DNA from: Prochlorococcus sp. AG-347-K18
Lineage (GTDB): Bacteria; Cyanobacteriota; Cyanobacteriia; PCC-6307; Cyanobiaceae
DNA length: 56,438 nt
Assembly (NCBI GenBank): GCA_003281365.1
Contig: QCCF01000011.1
Span: forward strand, 1 to 56,438
Direction of reading: 5' to 3'
The notes under the pieces are model-generated. The model was not told the origin of the DNA. It saw only the letters and a program-made list of their open reading frames with translations, and did no database searches. The position numbers were made by a program, and so were the translations under genes. Positions 17,870 to 30,077 of this stretch are shown here, piece by piece (position 1 is the stretch's first letter; the number at the start of each line of letters is the position of its first letter).

Positions 17870-20800
17870 ATGTTTACGCAGGTCCGCTCAGCAAACCGCA
17901 GAGTATCTCCTGTTGAGGATAACAAACACAAAGTTGTAATAAAAGCAGTTTATGTTGTCCTTGAGCCACAATACCAAAATTCCTTAACGGAGGCTGCTAA
18001 GTCAATAAATAAAATGAATGGGCCAATAGGTATAGACCTTAGCGGCTATCTTATCGAAGAACTTAGGAATGATAGTAATTTTGAAGATTTTAAGGAAGAT
18101 ATAGCTAATGCAGATATATTCGTAGCTTCTCTAATTTTCATTGAAGACCTAGCTCAAAAAGTGGTTGATGCAGTATCTCCATTTAAAGACAAACTTAAAG
18201 CATCAATAGTTTTCCCCTCCATGCCAGAGGTAATGAGATTAAATAAGTTAGGTTCGTTTAGCATGGCCCAACTTGGTCAATCTAAAAGTATTATTGGAGA
18301 TTTAATAAAAAAGAAAAAAGAATCTGATGGAGCAAGTTTCCAAGATTCAATGTTGAAATTATTAAATACACTACCTTCAATACTTAAATATCTACCAGTA
18401 GAAAAAGCTCAAGACGCTAGAACATTTATTCTGAGTTTTCAGTACTGGTTAGGTGGTACCACTGAGAACTTAAAAAACTTCTTGTTAATGATTTCTGAAA
18501 AGTACGCTGTTTCAGAGATCATAAAAGATCAAATAGAAGAATTCAAAATTCAAGACCCTGAAACATTCCCAGATTTAGGAATTTGGCATCCTCTTGCTCC
18601 TAGCATGTTTGAAAGTCTTAAAGAATATCAAAATTGGGAAAACAATAGGACAGATATAAATCCTAAAGATGACAAAACTCCAACTATAGGCTTAGTGCTT
18701 CAAAGAAGTCATATAGTTACTGGAGATGATGCTCATTACGTTGCTGTTATTCAAGAATTGGAATACAGAGGTGCGAGAGTACTACCTATATTCTGTGGAG
18801 GTCTAGATTTTTCTAAACCAGTTAATGAATTTTATTATGATTCCATAAATAAGGATCAACCTATAGTAGATGGAGTTGTATCTCTAACAGGATTTGCACT
18901 AGTTGGTGGGCCAGCAAGACAAGATCATCCTAAGGCTATTGAAGCCCTAAAAAGGTTAAACAGACCTTATATGGTTGCACTTCCATTAGTATTCCAAACC
19001 ACTCAAGAATGGGAAGATAGTGATCTAGGTTTACACCCTGTTCAGGTAGCACTTCAGATTGCAATTCCAGAGCTTGATGGTGCTATTGAACCCATTATTC
19101 TCTCTGGACGTGATGATGCTACAGGTAAGGCGCATACGCTCCAAGATAGAGTAGATGTAATAGCTGAAAGAGCAATAAAATGGTCAACTTTAAGAGTTAA
19201 ACAAAGAAAGGATAAAAAATTAGCCATCACAGTATTTAGTTTTCCACCAGACAAGGGAAATGTTGGTACGGCAGCATACTTGAATGTTTTTGGTTCAATT
19301 TATAGAGTACTTCTTGAAATGAAATCGAAAGGATATCAAATAGATGAACTTCCTACTAATTCAAAAGAATTAATGGAAAAAGTAATTAACAACCCTGAAG
19401 CGATGGATGGCTCTCCAGAGTTAAATATTGCTCATAAGATGTCAGTAAAAGAATACGAAGAGTTCACACCATATTCACAAAGACTTGAAGAAAATTGGGG
19501 TAAACCTCCTGGGAACCTTAATAGTGACGGACAAAACCTTCTTATCTATGGAAAACATTTTGGAAATGTTTTTATAGGAGTTCAACCTACATTCGGTTAT
19601 GAAGGTGATCCCATGAGATTGCTCTATTCGAGAAGTGCAAGTCCTCATCATGGTTTTGCTGCTTATTACACGTACGTAGAAAAAATCTGGGGTGCTGATG
19701 CTGTTCTTCATTTTGGAACTCATGGCTCACTTGAATTTATGCCTGGGAAGCAGATGGGCATGAGTGAAACTTGCTATCCGGATTCTCTCATTGGATCATT
19801 GCCAAATTTGTATTACTATGCTGCGAATAATCCATCAGAAGCAACAATTGCGAAGAGAAGAGGATATGCCTCAACTATTAGTTATTTGACTCCTCCAGCG
19901 GAAAATGCAGGACTCTACAAAGGACTTAAAGAACTAAGTGAACTCGTTGGTTCTTATCAACAATTAAGAGAAAATAGCAGGGGTATTCAAATTGTTAATG
20001 CAATAGTTGAGACTTCAAAACAATGTAACCTTGATAAAGATGTAGAGCTTCCTTCAAAAGACGTGGAAGAACTTTCAATAGATGAAAGAGATTTATTTGT
20101 TGGTAATGTCTATAAACAGTTGATGGAAATTGAAAGTAGATTGTTACCTTGCGGCCTTCATACTATTGGAGAAGCTCCTACAGCAGAAGAAGCTGTAGCA
20201 ACACTCGTAAATATTGCATCTTTAGAGAGAGAACAAGAAGGATTAAGATCTCTTCCTGGATTACTCGCAGAATCCATCGGTCTAACTATTGAACAAATTT
20301 ATGATGGTAATAATAAAGGCGAACTTAAATTTGTAGAGTTAAATGAAAAAATCATTAAGACAGCAAGAGAGTCGATTTTTGCGATGGTCAATTCATTAAA
20401 AATTGTTGATGGCAGAGTTTATTTAGAAAAATCACTTCTTTCCAAACTTTTGGATTTACTTAAAGTTTTTGGTCTAAATCTACCTACCCCTTGGTTAAGA
20501 GTCTGCAGATTAAATGGATTTAATGAAATTAATCAGAAAGAATTAAATAAATTATTTGATTACTTACTTTTCTGTCTGGAACAGGTCTGCGCAGACAAAG
20601 AAATGGATAGCCTCATTAAAGCACTAGATGGGAATTATGTTTTACCTGGACCAGGTGGAGATCCCATAAGAAATCCAGGTGTTTTGCCCAGTGGTAAAAA
20701 TATACATGCACTTGATCCTCAATCAATTCCAACTACAGCTGCAGTAGCTGCAGCGAAGTCTGTTGTTGACAAATTAATTGAAAGACAAAAAGAAGATCAA

Positions 20801-21880
20801 GGAACTTGGCCTGAAACAATAGCTTGTGTTTTATGGGGTACTGATAACATCAAAACTTACGGAGAATCCCTGGCACAAATCTTATGGTTTGTTGGGGTAA
20901 AACCAAAACCAGATTCTGTTGGAAGAATTAACAAACTAGAATTAATCCCTCTAGAAGAATTAGGTAGGCCGAGAATAGATGTAGTAGTTAACTGTTCAGG
21001 AGTATTTAGGGATCTATTTATCAATCAAATGGCATTAATAGATCAGGCAGTCAAATTAGCAGCAGAAGCTGATGAACCATTGGAATCTAATTTTGTAAGG
21101 AAACATTCTCTAGAGCAAGCAAAAAAAGAAGGCACTTCTATCAGAGAAGCTTCAGCGAGAGTATTCTCAAATGCAAGTGGAAGTTACAGTTCTAATGTTA
21201 ATTTAGCTGTAGAAAATTCAACCTGGGAGGAAGAAAATGAATTACAAGAAATGTATTTATCTCGAAAAACGTATGCTTTTAATGCCGATAATCCAGGTGA
21301 GATGAATCAAAAAAGAGAGGTATTTGAGTCAGTAATGAAAACAGCAGATGTTACATTTCAAAACCTTGATTCTTCAGAGATTTCATTAACAGATGTAAGT
21401 CATTATTTTGATTCAGATCCAACCAAGTTAATTAAAACACTAAGAGATGATGGTAAAGAACCAAGTAGCTTCATAGCGGATACAACCACTTCTAATGCTC
21501 AAGTTAGAACACTTGGAGAAACCATCAGATTAGACTCAAGAACAAAACTTTTAAATCCTAAGTGGTATGAAGGTATGCTCAAATCTGGCTACGAAGGAGT
21601 TAGAGAACTTTCTAACAGACTTAATTACACTCTTGGTTGGAGTGCAACTAGTGGTCAAGTAGATAATTTTGTATATGAAGAAACTAATGAAACATTTATA
21701 AATGACGAAGAGATGAGGAAAAGATTAATGGATCTTAATCCTAATAGTTTCAGAAGAATTGTTGGAACATTGCTTGAAGTCAATGGTAGGGGTTATTGGG
21801 AAACTTCAGATGAGAATATAGAACAGTTGAAAGAACTATACCAAGAGGTAGAGGATAAAATAGAAGGAGTTAAAGAATAA
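17870..21880 (+). CDS. chlH: Magnesium chelatase subunit H
   Basis: A 1336-residue ChlH, the porphyrin-binding catalytic subunit of Mg-chelatase that, with ChlI and ChlD, inserts Mg2+ into protoporphyrin IX at the branch to chlorophyll. It belongs to the CobN/BchH family. Characteristic stretches: [19 protein letters not shown] (about 622-640), [19 protein letters not shown], and the terminal VNGRGYWET block. An N-terminal DUF3479-type region covers about 20-180. Length and ATG start match cyanobacterial ChlH. The gene is monocistronic in appearance: dapB is divergent and folP convergent with a 5 bp gap. Confidence 0.98.
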   Translation: MFTQVRSANRRVSPVEDNKHKVVIKAVYVVLEPQYQNSLTEAAKSINKMNGPIGIDLSGYLIEELRNDSNFEDFKEDIANADIFVASLIFIEDLAQKVVDAVSPFKDKLKASIVFPSMPEVMRLNKLGSFSMAQLGQSKSIIGDLIKKKKESDGASFQDSMLKLLNTLPSILKYLPVEKAQDARTFILSFQYWLGGTTENLKNFLLMISEKYAVSEIIKDQIEEFKIQDPETFPDLGIWHPLAPSMFESLKEYQNWENNRTDINPKDDKTPTIGLVLQRSHIVTGDDAHYVAVIQELEYRGARVLPIFCGGLDFSKPVNEFYYDSINKDQPIVDGVVSLTGFALVGGPARQDHPKAIEALKRLNRPYMVALPLVFQTTQEWEDSDLGLHPVQVALQIAIPELDGAIEPIILSGRDDATGKAHTLQDRVDVIAERAIKWSTLRVKQRKDKKLAITVFSFPPDKGNVGTAAYLNVFGSIYRVLLEMKSKGYQIDELPTNSKELMEKVINNPEAMDGSPELNIAHKMSVKEYEEFTPYSQRLEENWGKPPGNLNSDGQNLLIYGKHFGNVFIGVQPTFGYEGDPMRLLYSRSASPHHGFAAYYTYVEKIWGADAVLHFGTHGSLEFMPGKQMGMSETCYPDSLIGSLPNLYYYAANNPSEATIAKRRGYASTISYLTPPAENAGLYKGLKELSELVGSYQQLRENSRGIQIVNAIVETSKQCNLDKDVELPSKDVEELSIDERDLFVGNVYKQLMEIESRLLPCGLHTIGEAPTAEEAVATLVNIASLEREQEGLRSLPGLLAESIGLTIEQIYDGNNKGELKFVELNEKIIKTARESIFAMVNSLKIVDGRVYLEKSLLSKLLDLLKVFGLNLPTPWLRVCRLNGFNEINQKELNKLFDYLLFCLEQVCADKEMDSLIKALDGNYVLPGPGGDPIRNPGVLPSGKNIHALDPQSIPTTAAVAAAKSVVDKLIERQKEDQGTWPETIACVLWGTDNIKTYGESLAQILWFVGVKPKPDSVGRINKLELIPLEELGRPRIDVVVNCSGVFRDLFINQMALIDQAVKLAAEADEPLESNFVRKHSLEQAKKEGTSIREASARVFSNASGSYSSNVNLAVENSTWEEENELQEMYLSRKTYAFNADNPGEMNQKREVFESVMKTADVTFQNLDSSEISLTDVSHYFDSDPTKLIKTLRDDGKEPSSFIADTTTSNAQVRTLGETIRLDSRTKLLNPKWYEGMLKSGYEGVRELSNRLNYTLGWSATSGQVDNFVYEETNETFINDEEMRKRLMDLNPNSFRRIVGTLLEVNGRGYWETSDENIEQLKELYQEVEDKIEGVKE

Positions 21881-21885
21881 TAAAT

Positions 21886-22734
21886 TTATAATTTTCTGTA
21901 AATCCTATCAGCTACTTTAAGGACTTGATAATTTAGTTTGACGTTGTGAACTCTCACAATGTCAATATTAAATTGAGAACAAAGACAACTTATTGCAAGT
22001 GTCCCTATATCTCTTTCTTTTGGATTTTTCTCATTCAAAATTTCTCCTATAAATCTCTTCCTAGATGCACCTATCAAAATTGGCAAATTCCATTTTTTAA
22101 ATACATCTAAGTTTCTCAAAATTTCCAAATTATGAATGATATCCTTTGAAAACCCAATTCCAGGATCCACTATTATATTTCTTTCAGATATATTTTTTTC
22201 TAAAGCATTCTCTATTAAATTATCAAGCGAACACTCAACATCACTCAATACATTCTGGTAATTAGAGAGTTGATTCATATTTTGACTATTACCACGACTA
22301 TGAGTTATGACGAATGGACAGTTGAATTTTGATACAACATCCAGAATTTTTATATCTCTTCTTCCTCCCGTGACATCATTTATCCAATTGGCACCATTTA
22401 AAAGAGCTTCGTAAGCCACTTCAGAATTAAAAGTATCAATAGAAATTAAAACATCTGGAAATTCAGATTTTATTAATTTTAGATATGGGATCAATCTTTT
22501 TATTTCCATTTTAGATCCAACTTCTTCAGCCCCAGGTCTCGTACTTTGAGCACCAAGATCAATAACATCAACGCCATGGCTTAAGAAATGATTTACTTGA
22601 TCTAAAACTTTATTTTTAGAGTTTATTTCCCCACCATCACTAAATGAATCAGGAGTTAAATTAATAACTCCCATAATTGAAGTTTTTTGGCCCCAGCCTT
22701 TTGGCCATGGATTTTTCTTATTGATAATTTGCAA
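21886..22734 (-). CDS. folP: Dihydropteroate synthase
   Basis: A 282-residue folate-pathway enzyme joining p-aminobenzoate to dihydropterin pyrophosphate. Both hallmark motifs are present: [15 protein letters not shown] (about 21-35) with D-x-F-S-D, and [15 protein letters not shown]-like text ([18 protein letters not shown]). The later SRKRFIGE supplies the pABA/phosphate loop residues. The first 17 bp overlap the end of tpiA, so the two are translationally linked. Confidence 0.96.
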   Translation of the reverse strand: MQIINKKNPWPKGWGQKTSIMGVINLTPDSFSDGGEINSKNKVLDQVNHFLSHGVDVIDLGAQSTRPGAEEVGSKMEIKRLIPYLKLIKSEFPDVLISIDTFNSEVAYEALLNGANWINDVTGGRRDIKILDVVSKFNCPFVITHSRGNSQNMNQLSNYQNVLSDVECSLDNLIENALEKNISERNIIVDPGIGFSKDIIHNLEILRNLDVFKKWNLPILIGASRKRFIGEILNEKNPKERDIGTLAISCLCSQFNIDIVRVHNVKLNYQVLKVADRIYRKL

Positions 22735-23443
22735 TTCTCGCGAAACTATTCGGATCTAATGAAGCCCCTCCAACTAACACCCCATCTATATCACTCATTG
22801 ACATAATTTCGTCAATATTATTAGGTTTAACAGATCCTCCATATTGAATAATTACATCATCAAAACCTATTAATTTCCTAATCAAAGAACATATTTTATT
22901 AGCATCTTCTGCCTCACATGTTTTACCAGTACCAATAGCCCATATTGGTTCATAGGCAACAATTAAATTAGATGGATCTGTATTTTCTAATCCTTGTTCA
23001 ACCTGTCTAGTAATAACCCTATCAGCTTCTCCTCTCTCTCTTTGTTCTAATGTTTCTCCAACACAAACTATTGGAGTAAGTCCACTAGATTGTGCAAAAA
23101 CTGCTCTTTTATTAATTTGTTCATCACTTTCACTAAAATATTTCCTTGGTTCACTATGTCCAACGATTGCATATGAGACACCATGTTCAAGAAGCATTTT
23201 TGGAGATATTTCTGCAGTAAATGCTCCTTGATCTTCCCAATGAATATTTTGACTAGAAATATCTAAATATTCAAAATCAGAATGATCAGAAAAGGTTGAA
23301 ATAGCTGTAAAAGGTGGGGCAATAACAACTTTACGATCGTCTTTAATGTTTTTTATTAAAGGAATAAACTCTTCTAAATAGGATTTAGCTTCAGCACAAG
23401 TCATGTGCATTTTCCAATTACCAGCAATTACAGATTTTCTCAA
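22718..23443 (-). CDS. tpiA: Triosephosphate isomerase
   Basis: A 241-residue TIM-barrel enzyme interconverting glyceraldehyde-3-phosphate and dihydroxyacetone phosphate in the Calvin cycle and glycolysis. Catalytic residues are visible: Lys in GNWKMH (8-13), His96 in VGHSEPR, Glu165 in [13 protein letters not shown]. The common S-E-R-R text after the catalytic His is S-E-P-R here (Pro99), a substitution that leaves catalytic residues intact. The 3' end overlaps folP by 17 bp. Confidence 0.97.
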   Translation of the reverse strand: MRKSVIAGNWKMHMTCAEAKSYLEEFIPLIKNIKDDRKVVIAPPFTAISTFSDHSDFEYLDISSQNIHWEDQGAFTAEISPKMLLEHGVSYAIVGHSEPRKYFSESDEQINKRAVFAQSSGLTPIVCVGETLEQRERGEADRVITRQVEQGLENTDPSNLIVAYEPIWAIGTGKTCEAEDANKICSLIRKLIGFDDVIIQYGGSVKPNNIDEIMSMSDIDGVLVGGASLDPNSFARIANYQ

Positions 23444-23495
23444 AATACTATCTCCAAGAAAAATATACTAATACAAAGTGAGTTGAATAAGCTAA

Positions 23496-23672
23496 CTATT
23501 CAAAAATTAATTCATTTTTTAGAAATATTACTTTATCTCCCCTATTTAACTTCCTTCCTCTCCTAGTCTCAACTTCACCATTAACCTTAACAGAACCGGA
23601 TTGAATAATGATTTTTGCTTCGCCACCAGAAGATACCAAATTTTTCCATTTTAAGAATTGATCCAATTTCAT
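23496..23672 (-). CDS. Small S4-domain RNA-binding protein
   Basis: A 58-residue protein consisting almost entirely of an S4 fold: KLDQFLKWKNLVSSGGEAK, then a strand pair ending in SVKVNGEVETRRGRKLNRGD. This matches the YbcJ/RqcP-like family, known or suspected to bind ribosomal or transfer RNA. It begins 177 bp inside the interval between tpiA and the divergent ABC exporter. The ATG at 23672 gives the complete domain. Confidence 0.88.
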   Translation of the reverse strand: MKLDQFLKWKNLVSSGGEAKIIIQSGSVKVNGEVETRRGRKLNRGDKVIFLKNELIFE

Positions 23673-23730
23673 TGTTTTTTATACCCAAAGATATTGATAA
23701 AGTAGGATAAACAATTAAATATATAATATC

Positions 23731-25437
23731 TTGAGACTAATACCACCAGTCAGACCATATTCAAATAGGTTTATCAAGGGTTTTATATGCATGCTTATTT
23801 ACGTAGCTTGTTGGCCTTTGTTAGCTTATTTAGCTGGAAACTTAATCCCAGCAATTGGGTCAGGTGATCTCTCAAAAGTATCTAGCATAATAATTAAGTC
23901 TTTATTTGTATTTTTAGTTCAGAAAACCGCCCAATTTGGACAGGATGTATTTATAGCAAAACCATCTTTAGAAATTAGTGAAGTGATGAGAGGAAATTTA
24001 TTTAGCAGAATTCAAAAAATAAAAATGAATTCTATTGAAAATATATCAGCCGGTGACATCACATATAGACTTACAGAAGATGCAGACAGAGTAAGCGAAG
24101 TTATTTATAAAACAGCTCAAGATACTATTCCATGCACATTACAGTTGTTAGCGGTAATAATCTATATGTTTTATTTAGACTGGTCACTAACAGTATCAAC
24201 ATTCGTTTTAGCACCATTGATTATTCTTTCAGTTAACAGTTTTGGAAGAAGAGTTTTAAAAGCATCCGAAAAAAGTCAAGAATCAACAAGTAATTTAGCA
24301 GGTTTAATAGGTGAATCAATAAATGGAATGTCCACGATAAGAGCTTTTGCTGCAGAAAATTGGATTGAGAAAAGATTTTTTAAAAGATTAAGTACAAATA
24401 AAAAAGCAAAATACAAAACATTAAAACTCCTTGCTTTTCAACATCCAGTTGTAGGCTTTGTTGAAGCATTTGGAATATTAGCAATATTAGGTTTGGGAGC
24501 CGCAAGAATCAATCTAGGACTTCTAACAAGCGAAGAATTTAGTAGTTTTTTTGCAGCAATATTAATGCTTATTGATCCAATAAGCCATGTAAGTACAAAT
24601 TTTAATGACTATAAACAGGCAGAAGCCTCAATAAAAAGGTTGAAAAACATAAATCAAGAACCTGTCGAAGATGAGAAAGAAAATTTACGAAGGATATCCA
24701 ATTTTGAAGGGGAAATAATTTTCAAGAATGTAAATTTCGCTTACAAAAAAGACAATCAAGTACTTAAAAATATCAATTTAGAAATTAAAAGAGGGGAAGT
24801 CACAGCATTTGTTGGAGCTTCTGGAGCTGGGAAAAGTACAATGATGGCTTTGATATTAAAGTTTATAGCTCCAAATAATGGAGACATTTTTATAGATGAT
24901 AAAAATCTTAAAATATTAAATACAAAAGATATTAGAAAAAACATAGCCTTAGTGCAACAACAGCCTTTTTTGTTTTCAGGAACAATTATTGATGTAATAA
25001 GAATGGGCAGAAATTTCACCAAAGAAGAAGTTATAGAATCTGCAAGAAAAGCAAACGCTCACAACTTCATTCAAAAGCTTCCTGAAAAATATGAAACAGA
25101 GATAACTGAAAGAGGATCAAATTTATCAGGGGGCCAGATCCAGAGAATAGCAATTGCAAGAGCAATACTTGGGAACCCCTCAATTCTTCTCTTAGATGAG
25201 GCCACAAGTGCGTTAGATGCAGAATCAGAATCTGAAGTACAAAAAGGACTTAATAGTGCTATGAAAGGTAGAACCGTTATTGTAATTGCTCATAGATTAG
25301 CCACTACTCAAGAGGCCAATAAAATAGTTGTTTTCGATAAAGGTGAAATTATTGAAGCTGGGAAACACATTGATTTAATAAATAAACCTGGAATTTATAA
25401 AGAATTATGTGAAAAACAATTGATAAAGAAACTATAA
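23731..25437 (+). CDS. Type I ABC exporter, fused membrane and ATPase domains
   Basis: A 568-residue half-transporter. The N-terminal part (about 1-310) contains about six membrane helices; the ATPase domain has Walker A GASGAGKST (about 363-371), the signature LSGGQIQRIAIARAIL (about 465) and Walker B ILLLDEATSALD (about 485), followed by the H-loop AHRLATT. It probably works as a homodimer in lipid, peptide or drug export; the cargo cannot be told from the sequence. The only start that includes the first residues is TTG at 23731, since an in-frame stop lies 15 bp upstream. Confidence 0.92.
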   Translation: MRLIPPVRPYSNRFIKGFICMLIYVACWPLLAYLAGNLIPAIGSGDLSKVSSIIIKSLFVFLVQKTAQFGQDVFIAKPSLEISEVMRGNLFSRIQKIKMNSIENISAGDITYRLTEDADRVSEVIYKTAQDTIPCTLQLLAVIIYMFYLDWSLTVSTFVLAPLIILSVNSFGRRVLKASEKSQESTSNLAGLIGESINGMSTIRAFAAENWIEKRFFKRLSTNKKAKYKTLKLLAFQHPVVGFVEAFGILAILGLGAARINLGLLTSEEFSSFFAAILMLIDPISHVSTNFNDYKQAEASIKRLKNINQEPVEDEKENLRRISNFEGEIIFKNVNFAYKKDNQVLKNINLEIKRGEVTAFVGASGAGKSTMMALILKFIAPNNGDIFIDDKNLKILNTKDIRKNIALVQQQPFLFSGTIIDVIRMGRNFTKEEVIESARKANAHNFIQKLPEKYETEITERGSNLSGGQIQRIAIARAILGNPSILLLDEATSALDAESESEVQKGLNSAMKGRTVIVIAHRLATTQEANKIVVFDKGEIIEAGKHIDLINKPGIYKELCEKQLIKKL

Positions 25438-25467
25438 TTTGAATTTAATTATTAAAAAAGTAAATCC

Positions 25468-25686
25468 ATGAGCGAAAACACAAATGATTCTGCAAATCCA
25501 GTTTTAACCTTTGAAGGCAAAAAATATTTAATAAATGAACTTTCTAATGAAATAAAAGAATCTATAAAAGTACTTCAAATAGCGGAGGCACAACTTAAGA
25601 TGCATCAAGATACTCTCAAATTACTTTCAATTAGTCGAAACTCATTAGTTAATCAATTAAGAGAAAAACTAGAAAACTTAGAATAA
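25468..25686 (+). CDS. DUF6447-like small protein
   Basis: A 72-residue protein with a short strand opening, LTFEGKKYLINELS, then a long amphipathic helix (ESIKVLQIAEAQLKMHQDTL) likely to form a coiled coil. This layout matches DUF6447, also found in cyanophages. Function unknown. It lies 30 bp after the ABC exporter and convergent to carB, with a 4 bp gap. Confidence 0.7.
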   Translation: MSENTNDSANPVLTFEGKKYLINELSNEIKESIKVLQIAEAQLKMHQDTLKLLSISRNSLVNQLREKLENLE

Positions 25687-25690
25687 AATT

Positions 25691-28600
25691 TTAAAAATTA
25701 TGGATTTCTTGTAGAGAATAAGTATTAATTTTATTGCATTGCAAAGCTTTGATCGCCTTAATGGCTGCTTTCGCTCCAGGAATAGTTGTAAAAGTTGGAA
25801 TATTATATTCTAAAGCGGCACGTCTTAAATAAGCATCATCATGAAGTGCCTGAGATCCTATTGGAGTATTAATTATTAACTGAACAAGTCCCGAACGAAT
25901 AAGGTCCTCTATATTTGGTCTTCCTTCATGGACTTTTAGTACTTCTTCAACTTGAATACCTAAATCAACCAAAAAAGAAGCTGTGCCTTTAGTAGCAATT
26001 AATTTAAATCCTAAAATTAATAATTCCTTAGCAATTTCTTCTAGATTGTTTTTATCTAAATCATTAGTAGACAAAAAAGCCACACCCTCAGAAGGAACGC
26101 CATTTCCTGCTGCCAATTCTGACTTTGCATAAGCTATTCCAAAATCTTTAGCTAAACCCATAACTTCACCCGTAGATTTCATTTCTGGTCCCAAAAGAGT
26201 ATCAGATCCGGGAAATCTTTTGAAAGGCAAAACAGCTTCTTTTACTGCCTGATATCTTGGAGAAAATTCTCTCGTAAAATCAACATCATCCAAAGTATAG
26301 CCTTGCATTAATTGTGTAGCTAATTTTGCAACTGGTTTGCCTATAGCTTTTGAAACAAATGGGACCGTTCTAGAAGCTCTGGGATTAGCCTCAAGAATAT
26401 ATAATTGGTTTTCTTTATTATTTAGATTTGTCACTGCAAATTGCAAATTAATTAAACCAACAACATTAAGTCTTTTGGCTATTAATTTAGTCCAGTCTTT
26501 TACTTTATAAAGAGTTGATTTTGAAAGAGAAATGGATGGTAAGCAGCAAGCTGAATCTCCAGAATGGATTCCTGCAGGTTCAACATGTTCCATTAAACCT
26601 GCAATTACAACTGAGCCTTCTGAATCACATAAAGCATCAACATCAATCTCAATAGCATTATTTAAATATTGATCAAGAAGAATTGGATGATCAGGGGATA
26701 CCTTAACTGCCTCAGAGATGTACCTAGATAATTCATTTTCATCTTTAACTATTTCCATTGCTCTCCCACCCAAAACATAAGATGGTCTTACAACAAGAGG
26801 AAACCCTATATTTTTTGCGACTGCATGGGCTTCATCTTGATTTCGGGCTATTCCGTTAAGTGGTTGCCTAATATTTAATTCCTCAAGAATTTTTGTAAAT
26901 TCCTCTCTATCTTCTGCTAAATTGATTGATATTGGTGATGTTCCAAGAATTTTTGAACCAGTACTCAATCCATCACTAGATTTAAGCCATTCAAATAGAG
27001 GTAAAGATAATTTTAATGGAGTTTGGCCTCCAAATTGAACAATCAAACCACGAGGATTTTCAGCCTCTATTATGTTGAGAACATCTTCTAATGTTACGGG
27101 CTCGAAATATAATATATCACTTGTATCGTAATCGGTAGAAACAGTTTCAGGATTACTATTTACCATTATTGTTTCGTATCCATTTCTTGAAGCTTGATAA
27201 GAAGCATGACAACAACAGTAGTCAAATTCTATCCCCTGACCTATTCTGTTTGGGCCTCCTCCTAGAATCATGATTTTTTGTGATTTGCTTTCATTAGATA
27301 TCTCATTATCAAAAATTTGAGAACCTGAATTAATAAAACATTCCTCGTATGTTGAATAATGGTAAGGAGTTGATGATGAGAACTCTGCAGAACAAGTATC
27401 AACAGTTTTATAAATTGGTAAAATATTCAAATTTTTTCTATATCGCCTTACTTCAAAAAAATCAGAATTAGTTAACTTTGCTATCTGTTGATCTGAAAAG
27501 CCCAATTGTTTGGCATATAACATCAAATCACGATCTATATCATTAAGTACTTTTTCATTCAAAAAATCATTTTCAAAATTAAAAATATTTCGTAATTTTT
27601 CTATAAACCACAAATCTATATTAGTCACTCTTTGAATAAAAGTATTCGTTTTTCCTAACTGCATAGCTTTTTTAACTATGAGAATTCTTTCAGATGTAGG
27701 ATTTCTCAAACTATTCAGCAAGTCATTCTCGTTCTTAAATTCATCTATAGATTCACATTCCCATCCATTAATACCGACTTCTAAAGACCTCAAGGCTTTT
27801 TGAAATGATTCTTCAAAAGAACGACCAATTGCCATTGACTCACCAACTGATTTCATTGCAGTGCTTAAAGTGTTTGAGGTGCCTTTAAACTTTTCAAAAG
27901 CAAACCGAGGAATTTTGGTAACTACGTAATCAATTGATGGTTCAAAGCAAGCAGGAGTTTTTTTTGTAATGTCATTAATAATTTCATCAAGTGTATAGCC
28001 AACAGATAATAAAGCTGCAATCTTAGCTATGGGGAATCCTGTTGCTTTACTAGCTAAAGCAGAGGATCTACTGACACGAGGATTCATTTCTATTACTATA
28101 ACTTCTCCATTATTTGGGTTTACAGCAAATTGAATATTGCTCCCACCAGTTTCAACTCCAACCTCTCTAATGATTTTTAATGACAAGTCCCTCAATCTCT
28201 GATATTCCTTATCTGTTAAAGTCTGTGCAGGTGCTACTGTTATTGAATCTCCAGTATGAACACCCATAGGATCTAAATTCTCGATACTGCAGACTATTAC
28301 TACATTATCTGCAGTATCTCTCATGACCTCTAATTCAAATTCTTTCCATCCAATAAGTGATTTTTCAATTAATATTTGATTTGTAGGACTTTCATCTAAA
28401 CCTGTTTTACACAATTCAACAAATTCCTCAAGGTTATATGCAATTCCACCTCCTACACCACCCAAAGTAAATGCTGGCCTTATTATAAGAGGATATGAAT
28501 TAATTTTTTTTGAAACAGATCGTGCTTCAGTTAAATTAGATGCTATACCAGATGGACATACATTAACATTTATTTTTTCCATCGATTCTTTAAACAATTT

Positions 28601-28987
28601 TCGATCTTCAGCTTTATTAATAGCTATTAAATCAGCACCTATTAATTCAACATTATTTTTTTTTAAAAAATCAGATTCAGATAATTTAACTGCAAGATTT
28701 AACGCGGTTTGACCTCCCATTGTTGGTAGAATTGCATCTGGTTTTTCTTTTAAAATAATTTGGGAGACGATTTCAGGAGTCAATGGTTCAATATATGTTT
28801 TATTAGCGATCTCAGGATCTGTCATTATCGATGCTGGGTTTGAATTTATCAAGATGATTTCATAACCAGCTTTCCTTAAAGCTTTACAAGCTTGAGTACC
28901 AGAGTAATCAAACTCGCAAGCCTGACCTATAACAATTGGGCCTGAACCTAAAATAAGAATTCTTTTGAGATCACCTCTTTGAGGCAT
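25691..28987 (-). CDS. carB: Carbamoyl-phosphate synthase large subunit
   Basis: A 1098-residue enzyme supplying carbamoyl phosphate for arginine and pyrimidine synthesis together with CarA. Two homologous ATP-grasp halves are visible: the first opens with [21 protein letters not shown], the second with [20 protein letters not shown]. Each carries its metal-binding E-M-N-P-R or E-A-N-P-R-A motif. A C-terminal MGS-like allosteric domain follows (about 950-1098). Length is normal and no frame break is seen. It is convergent with the DUF6447-like gene and divergent from the DUF3318 gene. Confidence 0.98.
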   Translation of the reverse strand: MPQRGDLKRILILGSGPIVIGQACEFDYSGTQACKALRKAGYEIILINSNPASIMTDPEIANKTYIEPLTPEIVSQIILKEKPDAILPTMGGQTALNLAVKLSESDFLKKNNVELIGADLIAINKAEDRKLFKESMEKINVNVCPSGIASNLTEARSVSKKINSYPLIIRPAFTLGGVGGGIAYNLEEFVELCKTGLDESPTNQILIEKSLIGWKEFELEVMRDTADNVVIVCSIENLDPMGVHTGDSITVAPAQTLTDKEYQRLRDLSLKIIREVGVETGGSNIQFAVNPNNGEVIVIEMNPRVSRSSALASKATGFPIAKIAALLSVGYTLDEIINDITKKTPACFEPSIDYVVTKIPRFAFEKFKGTSNTLSTAMKSVGESMAIGRSFEESFQKALRSLEVGINGWECESIDEFKNENDLLNSLRNPTSERILIVKKAMQLGKTNTFIQRVTNIDLWFIEKLRNIFNFENDFLNEKVLNDIDRDLMLYAKQLGFSDQQIAKLTNSDFFEVRRYRKNLNILPIYKTVDTCSAEFSSSTPYHYSTYEECFINSGSQIFDNEISNESKSQKIMILGGGPNRIGQGIEFDYCCCHASYQASRNGYETIMVNSNPETVSTDYDTSDILYFEPVTLEDVLNIIEAENPRGLIVQFGGQTPLKLSLPLFEWLKSSDGLSTGSKILGTSPISINLAEDREEFTKILEELNIRQPLNGIARNQDEAHAVAKNIGFPLVVRPSYVLGGRAMEIVKDENELSRYISEAVKVSPDHPILLDQYLNNAIEIDVDALCDSEGSVVIAGLMEHVEPAGIHSGDSACCLPSISLSKSTLYKVKDWTKLIAKRLNVVGLINLQFAVTNLNNKENQLYILEANPRASRTVPFVSKAIGKPVAKLATQLMQGYTLDDVDFTREFSPRYQAVKEAVLPFKRFPGSDTLLGPEMKSTGEVMGLAKDFGIAYAKSELAAGNGVPSEGVAFLSTNDLDKNNLEEIAKELLILGFKLIATKGTASFLVDLGIQVEEVLKVHEGRPNIEDLIRSGLVQLIINTPIGSQALHDDAYLRRAALEYNIPTFTTIPGAKAAIKAIKALQCNKINTYSLQEIHNF

Positions 28988-29095
28988 AATTTAAAACCTT
29001 CATTTATTTCATGCTACTTATAAATCATCAGATGTTAATCAAGTTACTTGAAAAGCAACATTTGTTTCTATAGTATTGAAAGAAATTAATTTTTT

Positions 29096-29734
29096 ATGAG
29101 CGAACTTCAGCGACTTAAAAGTTTGTTGCCTCCAGAGAATGAAAGCTGGGTATTTGTTGAAGCCTCTGTAGCAATTGATCCACCTTTAATAACACTTGAG
29201 GAAATTGGTCGTGACGAAGTTGAAATACAAATAGATTTGGATGAATGGGATAACTTTGCTATCGACCACAGAAATTTATTATTTTGGCATGAAGTTGGGA
29301 AAATTCAAAACGATACCATCCCCAGAGATGGATGGGAAATGGCAGCTCTTGCTATAGGTCTAGGTGGGGCAATAGGGGAGTTATGGGTTCAAGATGGATT
29401 ACTTTTATTACTTGCTCTAGGGTTGTCAAGTTTTGCGGGTTACAGACTATATATAAAGAATAACTCTGAGAAAAAACTTCAAGATGCTATTTTTGCAGAT
29501 GAGAGAGCCATAGATCTTGCTTGCAGATTTGGATACAGTATCCCAAATGCATACAAAAGTCTTGGAGGAGCATTAAAAGAACTAATTGATAAAACTAGAA
29601 AAAAGAAAAAAAGAAGTTTTTTTGAAGATAGATTAGATGCTTTAAGGAAAAGTGCTGAAAAAGCTAGATCTGAAATGTCTCAACAAGAAGGATCGGAAAA
29701 ATCAGTCTCAAGCGAAAATGTATATGGACAATAA
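29096..29734 (+). CDS. DUF3318 family membrane protein
   Basis: A 212-residue protein matching the cyanobacterial DUF3318 family: ELQRLKSLLPPENESWVFVE at the N-terminus, D-L-D-E-W and FWHEVGKIQNDTIPRDGWE, and a hydrophobic pair about 81-120 (MAALAIGLGGAIGELWVQ, then LLLLALGLSSFAGY). The C-terminal third is charged and helix-prone. The 3' end overlaps the rsfS start by about 17 bp, indicating coupling with ribosome silencing factor. Confidence 0.85.
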   Translation: MSELQRLKSLLPPENESWVFVEASVAIDPPLITLEEIGRDEVEIQIDLDEWDNFAIDHRNLLFWHEVGKIQNDTIPRDGWEMAALAIGLGGAIGELWVQDGLLLLLALGLSSFAGYRLYIKNNSEKKLQDAIFADERAIDLACRFGYSIPNAYKSLGGALKELIDKTRKKKKRSFFEDRLDALRKSAEKARSEMSQQEGSEKSVSSENVYGQ

Positions 29735-30068
29735 AAGTTTAGTTTTAATGGCAGCTAAAGCTTGTGATGAAAAAAAGGCTAAAGATATAAAACTTATCAA
29801 AATTGACAAGGTCTCGTATATAAGTGAATGGATATTAATTGCAGAGGGATTATCCGATGTACAAGTTAGATCAATAACTAACTCCGTAGAAGGCGATCTA
29901 AGAATGAAGGCTAAAATTGAACCGATAAGAAAAGAAGGTGTCAATGAGGCGAAATGGGCTTTATTAGACTATGGTGATTTGATTGTAAATATTTTTCAAC
30001 CAGAAATAAGAAAATTTTATGACCTTGAATCATTTTGGAGCAATGGAGATAAACTTACATTCCCATAA
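29718..30068 (+). CDS. rsfS: Ribosome silencing factor RsfS (Iojap/YbeB)
   Basis: A 116-residue protein from ATG 29718 (a second in-frame ATG lies at 29724). RsfS binds ribosomal protein uL14 and blocks subunit joining under starvation. Family marks: AAKACDEKKAKDIKLIKID, SEWILIAEGLSDVQVRSITN and WALLDYGDLIVNIFQPEIRKFYDLESFW. An in-frame extension upstream to 29652 is open but not conserved-looking, so the shorter start was chosen. It overlaps the DUF3318 gene and is followed by CGLD27 after 9 bp. Confidence 0.93.
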   Translation: MYMDNKSLVLMAAKACDEKKAKDIKLIKIDKVSYISEWILIAEGLSDVQVRSITNSVEGDLRMKAKIEPIRKEGVNEAKWALLDYGDLIVNIFQPEIRKFYDLESFWSNGDKLTFP

Positions 30069-30077
30069 TAATATTTT

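Noticed and set aside
29708-29944. Minus-strand frame overlapping rsfS
   Set aside because: RsfS is a well-defined family on the other strand; the antisense frame has no motif.
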